A DNA stretch of 37,417 nt from an uncultured Tessaracoccus sp. (GCF_947286155.1 NZ_CAMYPD010000027.1:1-37417), one strand, 5' to 3'; shown: positions 1 through 7,687, counted from the stretch's first letter. A program made the numbers and translations. Notes: generated from the letters alone by a model not told the origin.

Positions 1-41
1 TTGGCGCCGGACTTCAACTGGGTGATCTTCAGCTGTGCCAT
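1..41 (-). CDS. rpmD: 50S ribosomal protein L30, N-terminus only (runs off the left edge)
   Basis: The reverse strand reads ATG at 41..39 and then gives MAQLKITQLKSGA, the start of bacterial L30. Only 13 complete codons lie in the window. The start codon follows the rpsE stop (44..42) with no gap, so translation is probably coupled. L30 normally follows S5 in the spc operon, which supports the call despite the short stretch. Confidence 0.85.
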   Translation of the reverse strand, partial: MAQLKITQLKSGA

Positions 42-653
42 TTAGCTCGCCACCTCTTCCTTACTGGCGCGAAGCATCGCTGCAGGAGCGACATCTTCGA
101 CGGGCAGCCCGCGCCGGCGAGCCACCTGCTCCGGCTGTTCGAGCTGCTTGAGCGCGTCAACCGTGGCGTGCACCACGTTGATGGCGTTCGGTGAGCCGAG
201 CGACTTGGACAGCACATCGTGAATGCCTGCGCACTCGAGCACGGCACGCACCGAGCCACCGGCAATCACACCAGTACCAGGCGTTGCGGGACGCAGCATG
301 ACGATGCCGGCGGCCTTCTCACCCTGCACAGCGTGCGGGATGGAACGCTGGATCATCGGCACGTGGAAGAAGTGCTTCTTGGCCTCTTCCACGCCCTTGG
401 CGATCGCGGCCGGCACCTCCTTCGCCTTGCCGTAGCCCACGCCGACGGTGCCCTCGCCGTCGCCCACTACGACCAGCGCAGTGAAGCTGAAGCGGCGACC
501 ACCCTGCACCACCTTGGCGACGCGGTTGATCGCAACCACGCGCTCGAGGTACTGCTTCTTGTCATCACGAGCATTGTTGTCACGGCCACGACGATCGTCA
601 CGGCCACGACGCTCACCACCTGCGCGGTTGCCGCGCTGCTGGGTTTCACTCAT
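42..653 (-). CDS. rpsE: 30S ribosomal protein S5
   Basis: S5 sits at the decoding side of the small subunit and helps translational accuracy and mRNA unwinding. The 203-residue product has a charged, disordered N-terminal extension of about 30 residues rich in R, D, G and N, as is common in actinobacterial S5. The S5 RNA-binding domain follows (YLERVVAINRVAKVVQGGRR near residues 35-54), then the C-terminal domain with PGTGVIAGG. An upstream in-frame ATG exists, but the ATG at 653 begins MSETQQRG and follows an AGGAAACG-type Shine-Dalgarno. It lies 19 nt after rplR and abuts rpmD. Confidence 0.97.
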   Translation of the reverse strand: MSETQQRGNRAGGERRGRDDRRGRDNNARDDKKQYLERVVAINRVAKVVQGGRRFSFTALVVVGDGEGTVGVGYGKAKEVPAAIAKGVEEAKKHFFHVPMIQRSIPHAVQGEKAAGIVMLRPATPGTGVIAGGSVRAVLECAGIHDVLSKSLGSPNAINVVHATVDALKQLEQPEQVARRRGLPVEDVAPAAMLRASKEEVAS

Positions 654-672
654 CGTTTCCTCTTTCGTCGGG

Positions 673-1056
673 TCAGAAGTCGAGGCCACCCTCGCGGGCG
701 GCATCGGCCAGGGCCGCGAGGCGGCCGGTGTACTTGTTACCAGCGCGGTCGAACACGACCGCAGCAATGCCCGCGTCCTTCGCACGCGAGGCGAGCAGCG
801 TGCCCAGCTTCGCAGCCTTCTCGGACTTGGTGCCGGCCTCGTTGCGCAGGTCGGCTTCCATCGTCGACGCGGACACGAGCGTGCGGCCCTGGACGTCGTC
901 GATGACCTGTGCGTACAGGTGGCGGGGCGACCGGGTAACCACGAGACGCGGACGCTCGGCGGTGCCGGTGATCTTCTTGCGAGCGCGAAGCTGGCGACGG
1001 GAACGCGACGCGGTCTTCGGAGCCAGCTTCTTGCCCGTGCGGAGCGAGATAGCCAT
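673..1056 (-). CDS. rplR: 50S ribosomal protein L18
   Basis: L18 binds 5S rRNA and, with L5, helps place it in the large subunit. The 127-residue product has the usual basic N-terminus (residues 1-30, RSRRQLRARKK), then RPRLVVTRSPRHLYAQVIDD and the C-terminal VVFDRAGNKYTGRLAALADAAREGGL signature region. Its ATG shares one base with the rplF stop (TAATG), so the two are probably translationally coupled. Length is normal and nothing is odd. Confidence 0.97.
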   Translation of the reverse strand: MAISLRTGKKLAPKTASRSRRQLRARKKITGTAERPRLVVTRSPRHLYAQVIDDVQGRTLVSASTMEADLRNEAGTKSEKAAKLGTLLASRAKDAGIAAVVFDRAGNKYTGRLAALADAAREGGLDF

Positions 1057-1598
1057 TACTTACCAGCCTTTCCAGCCTTGCGACGGACGTGCTCACCCGC
1101 GTAGCGCACACCCTTGCCCTTGTACGGCTCAGGCTTGCGCAGCTTGCGGATGTTCGCGGCCGTTTCGCCGACGAGCTGCTTGTCGATGCCCTGCACAGAG
1201 AACTTCGTCTGGTTCTCGACGTTGAAGGTGATGCCTTCCGGGGCGTCGATGATGACGGGGTGCGAGAAGCCGAGCGCGAACTCGAGCTGCTTCGGCCCCT
1301 TGGAGATCACACGGTAACCAACGCCGACGATCTCGAGCTTCTTCTCGTAGCCCTCGGTGACGCCGGTGATCATGTTGGCGATCAGCGTGCGGGTGAGCCC
1401 GTGCAGCGAGCGGTTTTCGCGCTCGTCGTTGGGGCGTGCCACCTGGATTGCGCCGTCGTCGTTCTTGCTAACGGTGATGGGCTCCTTGACGGTGAACTGC
1501 AGCTCACCCTTCGGGCCCTTCACACCGACGTGCTGTCCATCGAGCGTGACCGTAACGCCGTTCGGCACGGTGACGGGGTACTTACCAATACGAGACAT
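1056..1598 (-). CDS. rplF: 50S ribosomal protein L6
   Basis: L6 lies near the factor-binding (sarcin-ricin) region of the large subunit. The 180-residue product has the two repeated L6 folds and begins MSRIGKYPVTVPNGV. The C-terminal family signature is present as PEPYKGKGVRYAGEHVRRKAGK. A clear AGGAGGT Shine-Dalgarno precedes the ATG. The stop overlaps the rplR start by one base, and rpsH ends 17 nt upstream. Confidence 0.97.
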   Translation of the reverse strand: MSRIGKYPVTVPNGVTVTLDGQHVGVKGPKGELQFTVKEPITVSKNDDGAIQVARPNDERENRSLHGLTRTLIANMITGVTEGYEKKLEIVGVGYRVISKGPKQLEFALGFSHPVIIDAPEGITFNVENQTKFSVQGIDKQLVGETAANIRKLRKPEPYKGKGVRYAGEHVRRKAGKAGK

Positions 1599-1615
1599 GG
1601 TTCATCTACCTCCTG

Positions 1616-2020
1616 TCACCACACGTAGGCGAGCACTTCGCCGCCCACGGATTGAGCCTTGGCCTGCTTGTCGGTCAGCAGCCCCTGCGAGGTGGAAATG
1701 ATGGCGATACCGAGGCCGCCAAGCACCCGAGGAAGCTGGTTCGCCTTCGCGTAGACGCGAAGCCCCGGCTTGCTGATACGACGCAGCCCAGCGATGGAAC
1801 GCTCACGGGAGTCGCCATACTTCAGGGTCACCTTCAACACCTTGCCGACCTGGCCTTCAACCTCGGTCTGCTCGAAATCGGAGATGTAGCCCTCTGCCTT
1901 CAGGATCTCGGCGATCCCGACCTTGATCTTGGACGACGGCATCGACGTCGAATCCAAGTACGCCTGATTGGCGTTGCGCAGACGCGTCAACATGTCTGCG
2001 ATGGGGTCAGTCATTGTCAT
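1616..2020 (-). CDS. rpsH: 30S ribosomal protein S8
   Basis: S8 binds the central domain of 16S rRNA and is an early assembly protein. The 134-residue product begins MTMTDPIADMLTRLRNAN, typical of actinobacterial S8, and ends with the conserved SVGGEVLAYVW. A second in-frame ATG two codons in is possible, but the first is preceded by GAGGTACAGGTC. The 79-nt gap to rpsZ is the largest inside this spc unit. Confidence 0.97.
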   Translation of the reverse strand: MTMTDPIADMLTRLRNANQAYLDSTSMPSSKIKVGIAEILKAEGYISDFEQTEVEGQVGKVLKVTLKYGDSRERSIAGLRRISKPGLRVYAKANQLPRVLGGLGIAIISTSQGLLTDKQAKAQSVGGEVLAYVW

Positions 2021-2099
2021 GACCTGTACCTCTTTCTCGCGCCGGTTTCCTTAAACTTCAGGACCTGTCGCGTTCATGATGTTGGTTAGACGGTGGGAC

Positions 2100-2285
2100 T
2101 CACCAGGACGACTTGGTGACGCCCGGCAGTTCGCCTGCGTGCGCGAGCTCTCGCAAGCACACGCGGCACAGGCCAAACTTGCGGTAGACCGACTTGGGTC
2201 GTCCGCACTTCTGGCAGCGGGTGTAGGCGCGCACGCCGAACTTCGGCTTGCGGGCCTGCTTGACTTTGAGTGCAGTCTTAGCCAT
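2100..2285 (-). CDS. rpsZ: 30S ribosomal protein S14 type Z (zinc-binding)
   Basis: S14 is part of the 3' major domain of the 30S head. This is the short 61-residue zinc-ribbon form, with one pair of cysteines at CQKC (residues 24-27) and one at CRVC (40-43), which together bind one zinc. Many actinobacteria also have a zinc-free long S14 used under zinc limitation; none is visible in this window. It begins 9 nt after rplE. Confidence 0.97.
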   Translation of the reverse strand: MAKTALKVKQARKPKFGVRAYTRCQKCGRPKSVYRKFGLCRVCLRELAHAGELPGVTKSSW

Positions 2286-2294
2286 GCCTCAGCC

Positions 2295-2906
2295 TCACTT
2301 CTTCTTCTTGGCGTAGTAAGCCGGGCCACGCTTGGCCTTGGGCTTCTTCGGATCGTCCTTGGCCTTGAACGGGAATCCAAGGTGCTTCAGCAGCGCGCGA
2401 CCTTCGACGTCGTTCGTCGCGGTGGTGACGAACGTGATGTCCATGCCGCGTACGCGGTCAATCTTGTCCGGATCGATTTCAAGGAACATGACCTGCTCGT
2501 TGAGACCGAAGGTGTAGTTACCCTGACCATCAAACTGGCGGCCGTTGAGTCCGCGGAAGTCGCGGATTCGGGGCAGCGCCAGGGTGAGCAGACGGTCAGC
2601 GAACTCCCACATGCGATCGCCACGCAGCGTGACGTGGCAGCCGATGGGCTGACCCTCACGCAGCTTGAACTGGGCGATGGACTTGCGAGCCTTCGTCACC
2701 GCAGGCTTCTGACCGGTGATAGCGGTGAGGTCGCGGATCGCGCCGTCGATGATCTTCGAGTCGCGAGCAGCCTCACCGACGCCCATGTTGACGACAACCT
2801 TCGTCAGGCCGGGGACCTGCATGGGGTTCTCGTACTTGAACTCTTCCTGCAGCGCCGGAACGATCGTCTCGCGGTACTGCTTCTTCAGGCGGGGCATCTC
2901 AGTCAT
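2295..2906 (-). CDS. rplE: 50S ribosomal protein L5
   Basis: L5 binds 5S rRNA in the central protuberance and contacts the P-site tRNA. The 203-residue product carries the signature VVVNMGVGEAARDSK and the GRDMDI-like GMDITFVTTA near the C-terminus. A lysine-rich tail of about 20 residues (KAKDDPKKPKAKRG onward) extends beyond the usual end of the fold, which is fairly common in this phylum. The start overlaps the rplX stop by one base (TGATG). Confidence 0.97.
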   Translation of the reverse strand: MTEMPRLKKQYRETIVPALQEEFKYENPMQVPGLTKVVVNMGVGEAARDSKIIDGAIRDLTAITGQKPAVTKARKSIAQFKLREGQPIGCHVTLRGDRMWEFADRLLTLALPRIRDFRGLNGRQFDGQGNYTFGLNEQVMFLEIDPDKIDRVRGMDITFVTTATNDVEGRALLKHLGFPFKAKDDPKKPKAKRGPAYYAKKKK

Positions 2907-3274
2907 CAGATCTCCTCCCCAGTAGCGCGGGCGATGCGGACGGAACGTTCTGACTTGTACTCCGAGCCGTCGGGGCGAGTCTTAGTGACTTCGACGCGCT
3001 TGTAGCCGACGCGGGTGACCACGTCCTTGCCGTCCTTCTTCACCACGAGCTGCACGTTCGACACGTGGATAGGCGCTTCAGCGGTGATGATGCCGCCTTC
3101 AATCTTGCGCCCGGTGCCGGTCTGCTGCTCACGACGGTGCTGCTTGACAACGTTCACACCCTGCACGGTGACCTTCTGGTCGTCCGGGTACACAGCGATG
3201 ATCTCGCCGGTGACACCCTTATCCTTACCTGCGATGACCCGTACCTGGTCACCCTTCTTCACGTGGAGCGCCAT
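2906..3274 (-). CDS. rplX: 50S ribosomal protein L24
   Basis: L24 initiates large-subunit assembly by binding the 5' end of 23S rRNA. The 122-residue product has the KOW motif near its N-terminus (KKGDQVRVIAGKDKGVTGE, residues 6-24) followed by NVVKQHRR. One base separates its ATG from the rplN stop and its own stop overlaps rplE, so it is embedded in a coupled chain. Confidence 0.97.
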   Translation of the reverse strand: MALHVKKGDQVRVIAGKDKGVTGEIIAVYPDDQKVTVQGVNVVKQHRREQQTGTGRKIEGGIITAEAPIHVSNVQLVVKKDGKDVVTRVGYKRVEVTKTRPDGSEYKSERSVRIARATGEEI

Positions 3275-3275
3275 G

Positions 3276-3644
3276 TCAGATCACCTCCGGAGCGAGGGAC
3301 ACGATGCGCATGAACTTCTTGTCGCGCAGTTCGCGGGCCACGGGACCGAAGATACGGGTACCGCGGGGCTCGCCGTCGTTCCTGAGTAGGACGGCGGCGT
3401 TCTCGTCGAACTTGATGTAGGAACCGTCGGGACGACGGCTTTCCTTACGCTGGCGGACGATAACGGCCTTGACGACCTCGCCCTTCTTGACGGTGCCGCC
3501 AGGGATAGCGTCCTTGACGGTGGCGACGATGGTGTCGCCCAGATATGCGTAGCGGCGTCCAGAGCCACCGAGCACACGGATGCAGAGGAGCTCCTTTGCA
3601 CCGGTGTTGTCGGCGACCTTCAGCCGCGACTCTTGCTGAATCAT
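3276..3644 (-). CDS. rplN: 50S ribosomal protein L14, first gene of the spc unit
   Basis: L14 lies at the subunit interface and forms inter-subunit bridges with 16S rRNA. The 122-residue product begins MIQQESRLKVADNTGAKE and holds the L14 signature region around VKKGEVVKAVIVR. The open frame extends 50 codons upstream, but the ATG at 3644 matches the family start and has AAGGAGAAGTA before it. In most bacteria rplN directly follows rpsQ. Here it follows a sugar transporter and has its own leader, so it probably starts a separate transcript. Confidence 0.97.
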   Translation of the reverse strand: MIQQESRLKVADNTGAKELLCIRVLGGSGRRYAYLGDTIVATVKDAIPGGTVKKGEVVKAVIVRQRKESRRPDGSYIKFDENAAVLLRNDGEPRGTRIFGPVARELRDKKFMRIVSLAPEVI

Positions 3645-3661
3645 TACTTCTCCTTGTCCCA

Positions 3662-3721
3662 CCGGTTCCAGGAACTGGCCTTGTGAAACTAGAAACGGCC
3701 CCCCTGGATTTTGCCAGGAGG
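3662..3721 (-). promoter_or_regulatory. Structured leader of rplN (two hairpins)
   Basis: Two hairpins can be drawn in the minus-strand leader. One pairs 3700..3707 with 3714..3721 (8 pairs including one G-U, 6-nt loop). The second pairs 3662..3668 with 3672..3678, with one mismatch and a 3-nt loop. The second ends about 18 nt before the rplN start, close to the Shine-Dalgarno. The structures are seen; any autoregulatory role through a ribosomal protein is inference. Confidence 0.4.
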
Positions 3722-3806
3722 TAACCCCCGCCTCGAGAGAGTGGGAGCCATGTTGCGGCCCGGGAAAGGTCCCCTCGAAAGGGCACAGACCCAAAGCAAC
3801 TTGCTC

Positions 3807-3836
3807 ATGTTAACGCAGCCAGGCGCGAGCGCCTAA
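3807..3836 (-). promoter_or_regulatory. Candidate promoter for the rplN (spc) unit
   Basis: On the minus strand, TTAGGC (3836..3831) and TAACAT (3812..3807) are separated by 18 nt. The -10 fits the TANNNT pattern; the -35 is weak. It would start a leader of about 155 nt ahead of rplN. It lies between the sugar permease stop and rplN, where a new promoter is needed if the upstream hairpin terminates. Confidence 0.35.
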
Positions 3837-3838
3837 TC

Positions 3839-3883
3839 GCTGGCGGGCCGGGCTGCCGGGCTCAGCGCTGCGAACCCGCCAGC
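3839..3883 (-). terminator. Inverted repeat at the end of the sugar-permease operon
   Basis: The arms GCTGGCGGG (3839..3847) and CCCGCCAGC (3875..3883) are perfect 9-nt complements spanning the stop codon of the permease. A smaller hairpin (AGGCG, CGAG loop, CGCCT) follows at 3821..3834. There is no U-tract, so a terminator role is uncertain, though such hairpins are common at actinobacterial gene ends. Confidence 0.35.
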
Positions 3884-4743
3884 AGTGCCTGCACGAAGTA
3901 GCGCTGGAACGCGAAGAACACGATCAGCGGCACGATCATCGACAGGAACGCGCCTGCGGAGAGCACGTCGATGTTGGATCCGAACTGGCGTAACTGCTGC
4001 TGAATGGCGACGGTCAACGGCGCGGAGTCACCCGAGGTGAAGATCAGCGCGACGAGCATGTCATTCCAGGTCCAGAGGAACTGGAAGATCGCGAGTGACG
4101 CGATCGCCGGCAACCCCAGTGGCAGCACAATGCGGATGAACACCATCCAGTCGCTGGCGCCGTCCACACGCGCGGCCTCGAGGAGCTCCGTCGGGAACTG
4201 CGTGAAGAAGTTACGCAACAAGAAGATGGCGAACGGCAGGCCAAACGCGATGTGGAACAGGATCACGCCCAGCACGTCGCCGAAAATCCCCAGTGCGCCG
4301 AACAGCCCGGCGAGCGGAATCAGCGCCACCTGAATCGGCACGGCAAGCAAGATCACCACGACGATGAACAGCGCGTCGCGACCAGGAAAGTTGAGGAACG
4401 CGAACGCGTAGGCCGCGAGCGCACCGATGACAACCACGAAGAACGTGGACGGCACCGCGATGACGACGGTATTCCAGAACGACCCGGTGATCGTGGGGTT
4501 CTGCAGCAGGTTCGCGTAGTTATCGAGCGTGAGTTGCGCAGGCTTCGTGAAGACGGTCCACCATCCGGAGGCGGCGTTGTCGCCGGCGCTTCGAAGCGAG
4601 GTCAGCAACAGCCCCAGTGCGGGCACCATCCAGAAGATGGCCACGATTGCCAAGACGACGTTGACCACGGCCTTGCCAACGCTGGCTGCGAAGCGCAGCG
4701 TGCGCTTGTCGCGCTTGCGCGACAAGGTTCCTGGAGAAGTCAT
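3862..4743 (-). CDS. Carbohydrate ABC transporter permease (MalG/AglG type)
   Basis: This is the second membrane subunit of a sugar importer in the plasma membrane. The 293-residue product has about six hydrophobic segments (near 25-50, 90-118, 125-150, 155-178, 208-228 and 265-285). The cytoplasmic EAA loop, which contacts the ATPase, is seen as LLEAARVDGASDWMVFIRI (187-205). The start overlaps the upstream permease stop by 4 nt (ATGA). With its neighbours it resembles alpha-glucoside (AglEFG) systems, but the substrate cannot be read from sequence. No ATPase gene is adjacent. Confidence 0.9.
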   Translation of the reverse strand: MTSPGTLSRKRDKRTLRFAASVGKAVVNVVLAIVAIFWMVPALGLLLTSLRSAGDNAASGWWTVFTKPAQLTLDNYANLLQNPTITGSFWNTVVIAVPSTFFVVVIGALAAYAFAFLNFPGRDALFIVVVILLAVPIQVALIPLAGLFGALGIFGDVLGVILFHIAFGLPFAIFLLRNFFTQFPTELLEAARVDGASDWMVFIRIVLPLGLPAIASLAIFQFLWTWNDMLVALIFTSGDSAPLTVAIQQQLRQFGSNIDVLSAGAFLSMIVPLIVFFAFQRYFVQALLAGSQR

Positions 4744-6080
4744 GAGCGCTCCTCCTTAAAACGCCGAACGTTGATGATCATGCTGGGCAACACGAGGATG
4801 AGCAGCAAGACGGCGAGCGCCGAACCCAAACCGAAGTGCTGTCCGCCGCCGAAGGACTGCGTCCACATCTCCACAGCAATCACGTTGGCTGCCGGTTTCG
4901 ACGTGCCCGGCGGAATGACGTACACAAGGTCGAAGATCTTCAGCACGTTGATGATGAGTGTGACGAACACCACGACGAGCACCGGCGCGAGCAACGGCGC
5001 AGTGATTCTGGTGAAGACCTTCCACTCGTTCGCACCGTCCATCCGCGCGGCCTCTTGGAGCGAACGGTCCATCGCGGAGAGCCCGGACGCGATCATCACC
5101 ATGGCGAACCCAGCCCAAATCCAAATGTAGGACAGCATCACGACGGCATTGATAAAGGTGGAACCCAACCAACTCACACCCTGAGCGCCTTGCGAAAAGT
5201 TCGACGCAGGAAGCGCCACCTTGTACTGGCTACCCGCTTCCAAGCCGTCGATCACGAACGTGCCGTCGGGATTCGTCTTGGCGTGGCCGGCCACCTTACC
5301 TTGGGCATCGACGGCGTCCACCCTGATGCCGGGCAGCCCGCGCTTGCCCTCGTCAATCTGGCCCTGTTCTCCCCCGCCGCCGCGGATCACGTCGAGCCAT
5401 ACCGTGCCTGCGATCTGTGTGTCACTAGGTGCCGGGCTTTCGACGGCCTGCACCGCCTCTTCGGGAAGGTTGTCTTGTTTGATGGCGATCAGGGGGAAAT
5501 GCTGCACCTCACCGGCGCGCACCTGGTTATCAGAGGCGATGATCCCCGCTTCCGCTGCGATCCCTACGTCCTTGCGTGGCTTCGCGCCTGGATAGTGCGC
5601 AGCGTCGTTGAACCATCCGTCGACGGCCACCACCGCCGCGTTCACTGTGCCCAGCTTCGGGTCTTCTTGGAACATCGAGCGGAAGATCACGCCGGCGGCC
5701 AGCATCGAGATAGCCATGGGCATGAACACGATGAGCTTGAAGGCCGTCTTCCACCGGATCTTGTCCAGCAGCACCGCGAAAATCAGGCCAAGGATGGTGC
5801 ATGCTGCGGGTGCGACGAGTACCCACAAGATGTTGTTGCGGATGGCCATGAAGGTGGTCTCGTTGGTGAACATCGTGACGTAGTTGTCCCAACCAACGAA
5901 TTCGTCACCCGACTTGCTGTAGAACGAGCGCACCACCGTGAAGATCACGGGGTACACCACGAGTGCCCCCAGCATCACCATTGCCGGGAGCAGGAACGAT
6001 GCGACGGTGAGCCACCGCCTCAGGGACCATCGTTGCCGTGAGGCGGTGCGCCCACCTGCCGTTCGGGGTGAATCTGTCAT
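4740..6080 (-). CDS. Carbohydrate ABC transporter permease (MalF/AglF type) with a large extracytoplasmic insert
   Basis: This is the first membrane subunit of the importer. The 446-residue length is well above the usual ~300. Hydrophobic segments lie near 24-52, 82-106, 112-134, 304-332, 362-384 and 418-436. The EAA loop is seen at 342-361 (QEAARMDGANEWKVFTRI). Between segments 3 and 4, residues ~138-303 form a polar insert. Its second half (223-290: GTVWLDVIRGGGG, then GLPGIRVDAVDAQGK, TNPDGTFVIDGLEAGSQYKV) has the pattern of an SdrD/Cna-B-like beta-sandwich domain. The position matches the P2 loop of E. coli MalF, which touches the binding protein, so a docking role is inferred. The ATG abuts the stop of the binding-protein gene. 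Confidence 0.9.
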   Translation of the reverse strand: MTDSPRTAGGRTASRQRWSLRRWLTVASFLLPAMVMLGALVVYPVIFTVVRSFYSKSGDEFVGWDNYVTMFTNETTFMAIRNNILWVLVAPAACTILGLIFAVLLDKIRWKTAFKLIVFMPMAISMLAAGVIFRSMFQEDPKLGTVNAAVVAVDGWFNDAAHYPGAKPRKDVGIAAEAGIIASDNQVRAGEVQHFPLIAIKQDNLPEEAVQAVESPAPSDTQIAGTVWLDVIRGGGGEQGQIDEGKRGLPGIRVDAVDAQGKVAGHAKTNPDGTFVIDGLEAGSQYKVALPASNFSQGAQGVSWLGSTFINAVVMLSYIWIWAGFAMVMIASGLSAMDRSLQEAARMDGANEWKVFTRITAPLLAPVLVVVFVTLIINVLKIFDLVYVIPPGTSKPAANVIAVEMWTQSFGGGQHFGLGSALAVLLLILVLPSMIINVRRFKEERS

Positions 6081-7451
6081 TTACTTGTATGCGGACACCG
6101 CTGCGGCTTCGAGCCGCTGCATGGCGCCTGCAACGTCGGACGGGTTCTCGTAGAACGTGATGAGTTCCTGCCAGAAGCCCTGACCCTCTGTACCGCCAAA
6201 TGCCGACGGGGTGAGGTCGGACATGTCGAAGCGGAAGTCTTCCGCGTTCACCAGCGCCTCGGCGATCTGCTTCGAGGTCTCATCGGGGTACAGCGACGTG
6301 TCGACGGCCTTGTTCGGCGACGTGAGACCGCCGTTCGGGATCCACTCAGCCGCGGACTCCGGCGATGCGAGGAACTTCATGAACGCGTTGGCTGCTTCAT
6401 CTTCAGTGAACTGCACCGCGACGTCACCGGCTCCCATGACGGCCGGGGAGGAGCCCTTCACCGACGGGAAGTCGAAGAACTTGGCAGTCTCGCCGACGGT
6501 GGAGTTGCCGTCCGCGGCAATGTTGCCCGCGACGAAGTCGCCCTCGTAGACGGTGCCTGCCTTCGGATCAGCGCCGAACGTCTCGGTCACGCTGGTTGGG
6601 AAGTCGCGCTGGCCACCGCCGGGCTGCACCACGTCGGAGCCCCACAGCTTGCCGAGAATCTCGAGGGTCTCCTTCACCGAATCATCGGTCCAGGGGATCT
6701 CGTGGTTGGTGAGCTGATCGTACTTCTCAGGGCCCGCTACACGCAGGTAGACGTTCTCGAACCAGTCGGTGAGCGGCCAGCCCTTATCAGCGCCCACGGA
6801 GATGCCTGCGTAGCCCGCGTCGCGGATGAGGCCCAGCTGCTCCACGAAGGCGTCCCAGTCTTCTGCGGCCTTCTCCGGATCAGCGCCAGCCTCATCCCAG
6901 ATGGTGGTGTTGTACCACATCGTCGACTTGTTGGCGGCCTTGAACCAGACGCCGTAGTTCTTGTCTTCGACGCTACCGAGGTCGATCCACGATTCCGAGT
7001 AGTTCTTCTTAACGAGGGCTTGCACATCATCAGCCAACGGCTTGATGTTGCCGTCCTTGGCGAGGCTCTGCAGCAGCGCAGGCTGGGCGATGACCGCAAC
7101 ATCGGGCGGGTTTCCACCCTCCAGGCGGGTCTGAATGAAGGTAGGACCGTTATCGCCGAACGACTCGTACTTCACCTCGGCGCCGGTGAGCTCCTGGAAT
7201 TTCGCCAGGACCTTCTCGAAGTTCTTCTGCTCGTCACCCGACCATGCAGCGACGACGTTCAGGGTCTTGCCCTTCAGATCGGGGTAGTCCGACGCTGGTG
7301 CTTCGCTCTCCTGCGAGGACGAGGCGTCGTCGGAGCTCTCAGGCGCTGCTGAAGAACCCCCTCCGGAGCCACCCGACGAGCACGCCCCAACGAGTGCGAG
7401 ACTTGCGGCTGCCAGGCTTGCGAGCACTGCTTTGAATCTGTTGGTCTTCAT
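6081..7451 (-). CDS. Sugar ABC transporter substrate-binding lipoprotein (family 1, AglE-like)
   Basis: This lipoprotein captures a sugar outside the membrane for the two downstream permeases. The 456-residue product has a signal peptide with lipobox LVGAC (Cys24), then a Ser/Gly/Glu-rich linker to about residue 55. A family-1 binding-protein fold follows, with TLNVVAAWSGDEQKNFEKVL at the front and WYNTTIWDEAGADPEKAAEDW mid-protein. This composition resembles alpha-glucoside binding proteins, but substrate assignment is inference. The frame extends 18 codons upstream; I chose the ATG at 7451 because AGGAG stands 5 nt before it and the signal peptide starts there. It is the first gene of the three-gene operon. 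Confidence 0.92.
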   Translation of the reverse strand: MKTNRFKAVLASLAAASLALVGACSSGGSGGGSSAAPESSDDASSSQESEAPASDYPDLKGKTLNVVAAWSGDEQKNFEKVLAKFQELTGAEVKYESFGDNGPTFIQTRLEGGNPPDVAVIAQPALLQSLAKDGNIKPLADDVQALVKKNYSESWIDLGSVEDKNYGVWFKAANKSTMWYNTTIWDEAGADPEKAAEDWDAFVEQLGLIRDAGYAGISVGADKGWPLTDWFENVYLRVAGPEKYDQLTNHEIPWTDDSVKETLEILGKLWGSDVVQPGGGQRDFPTSVTETFGADPKAGTVYEGDFVAGNIAADGNSTVGETAKFFDFPSVKGSSPAVMGAGDVAVQFTEDEAANAFMKFLASPESAAEWIPNGGLTSPNKAVDTSLYPDETSKQIAEALVNAEDFRFDMSDLTPSAFGGTEGQGFWQELITFYENPSDVAGAMQRLEAAAVSAYK

Positions 7452-7523
7452 TGATCTCCTCCACTTGGCGCGACGCGAGGACCAACACCACAGTTGATTC
7501 CTCAATCGGTCTACGCACGGTGA

Positions 7524-7576
7524 AGTATAATCACATCGCCCTTATCGCCATAATTCATCAATAATTCTGCGCCATA
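7524..7576 (-). promoter_or_regulatory. Promoter and repeated sites upstream of the sugar-importer operon
   Basis: On the minus strand, TTATGG (7553..7548) and TATACT (7529..7524) are separated by 18 nt; the -10 is close to consensus. Direct repeats overlap and flank the -35: TATGGCG at 7546..7552 and 7570..7576 (24 nt apart) and GAATTAT at 7550..7556 and 7561..7567 (11 nt, one helical turn). Such spacing suits a DNA-binding regulator. No regulator gene lies next to the operon, so its identity is unknown. Confidence 0.55.
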
Positions 7577-7625
7577 CCCCGATTGATACATCTGCACAGC
7601 ACCATCGTTTGAAGGCGCGGGAACG

Positions 7626-7666
7626 CGACGGTGGCCCGCCCCTAGGAGAGGGACGAGCCACCGTCG
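7626..7666 (-). terminator. Hairpin after rpsQ, probable end of the S10 unit
   Basis: CGACGGTGGC (7626..7635) and GCCACCGTCG (7657..7666) are perfect 10-nt complements, with a further CCCCT/AGGG pairing inside. It lies 22 nt past the rpsQ stop. No U-tract follows on the minus strand. It most likely separates S10 transcription from the sugar-importer operon. Confidence 0.65.
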
Positions 7667-7687
7667 ACAGTTGTGTTGAGTCGCAGA

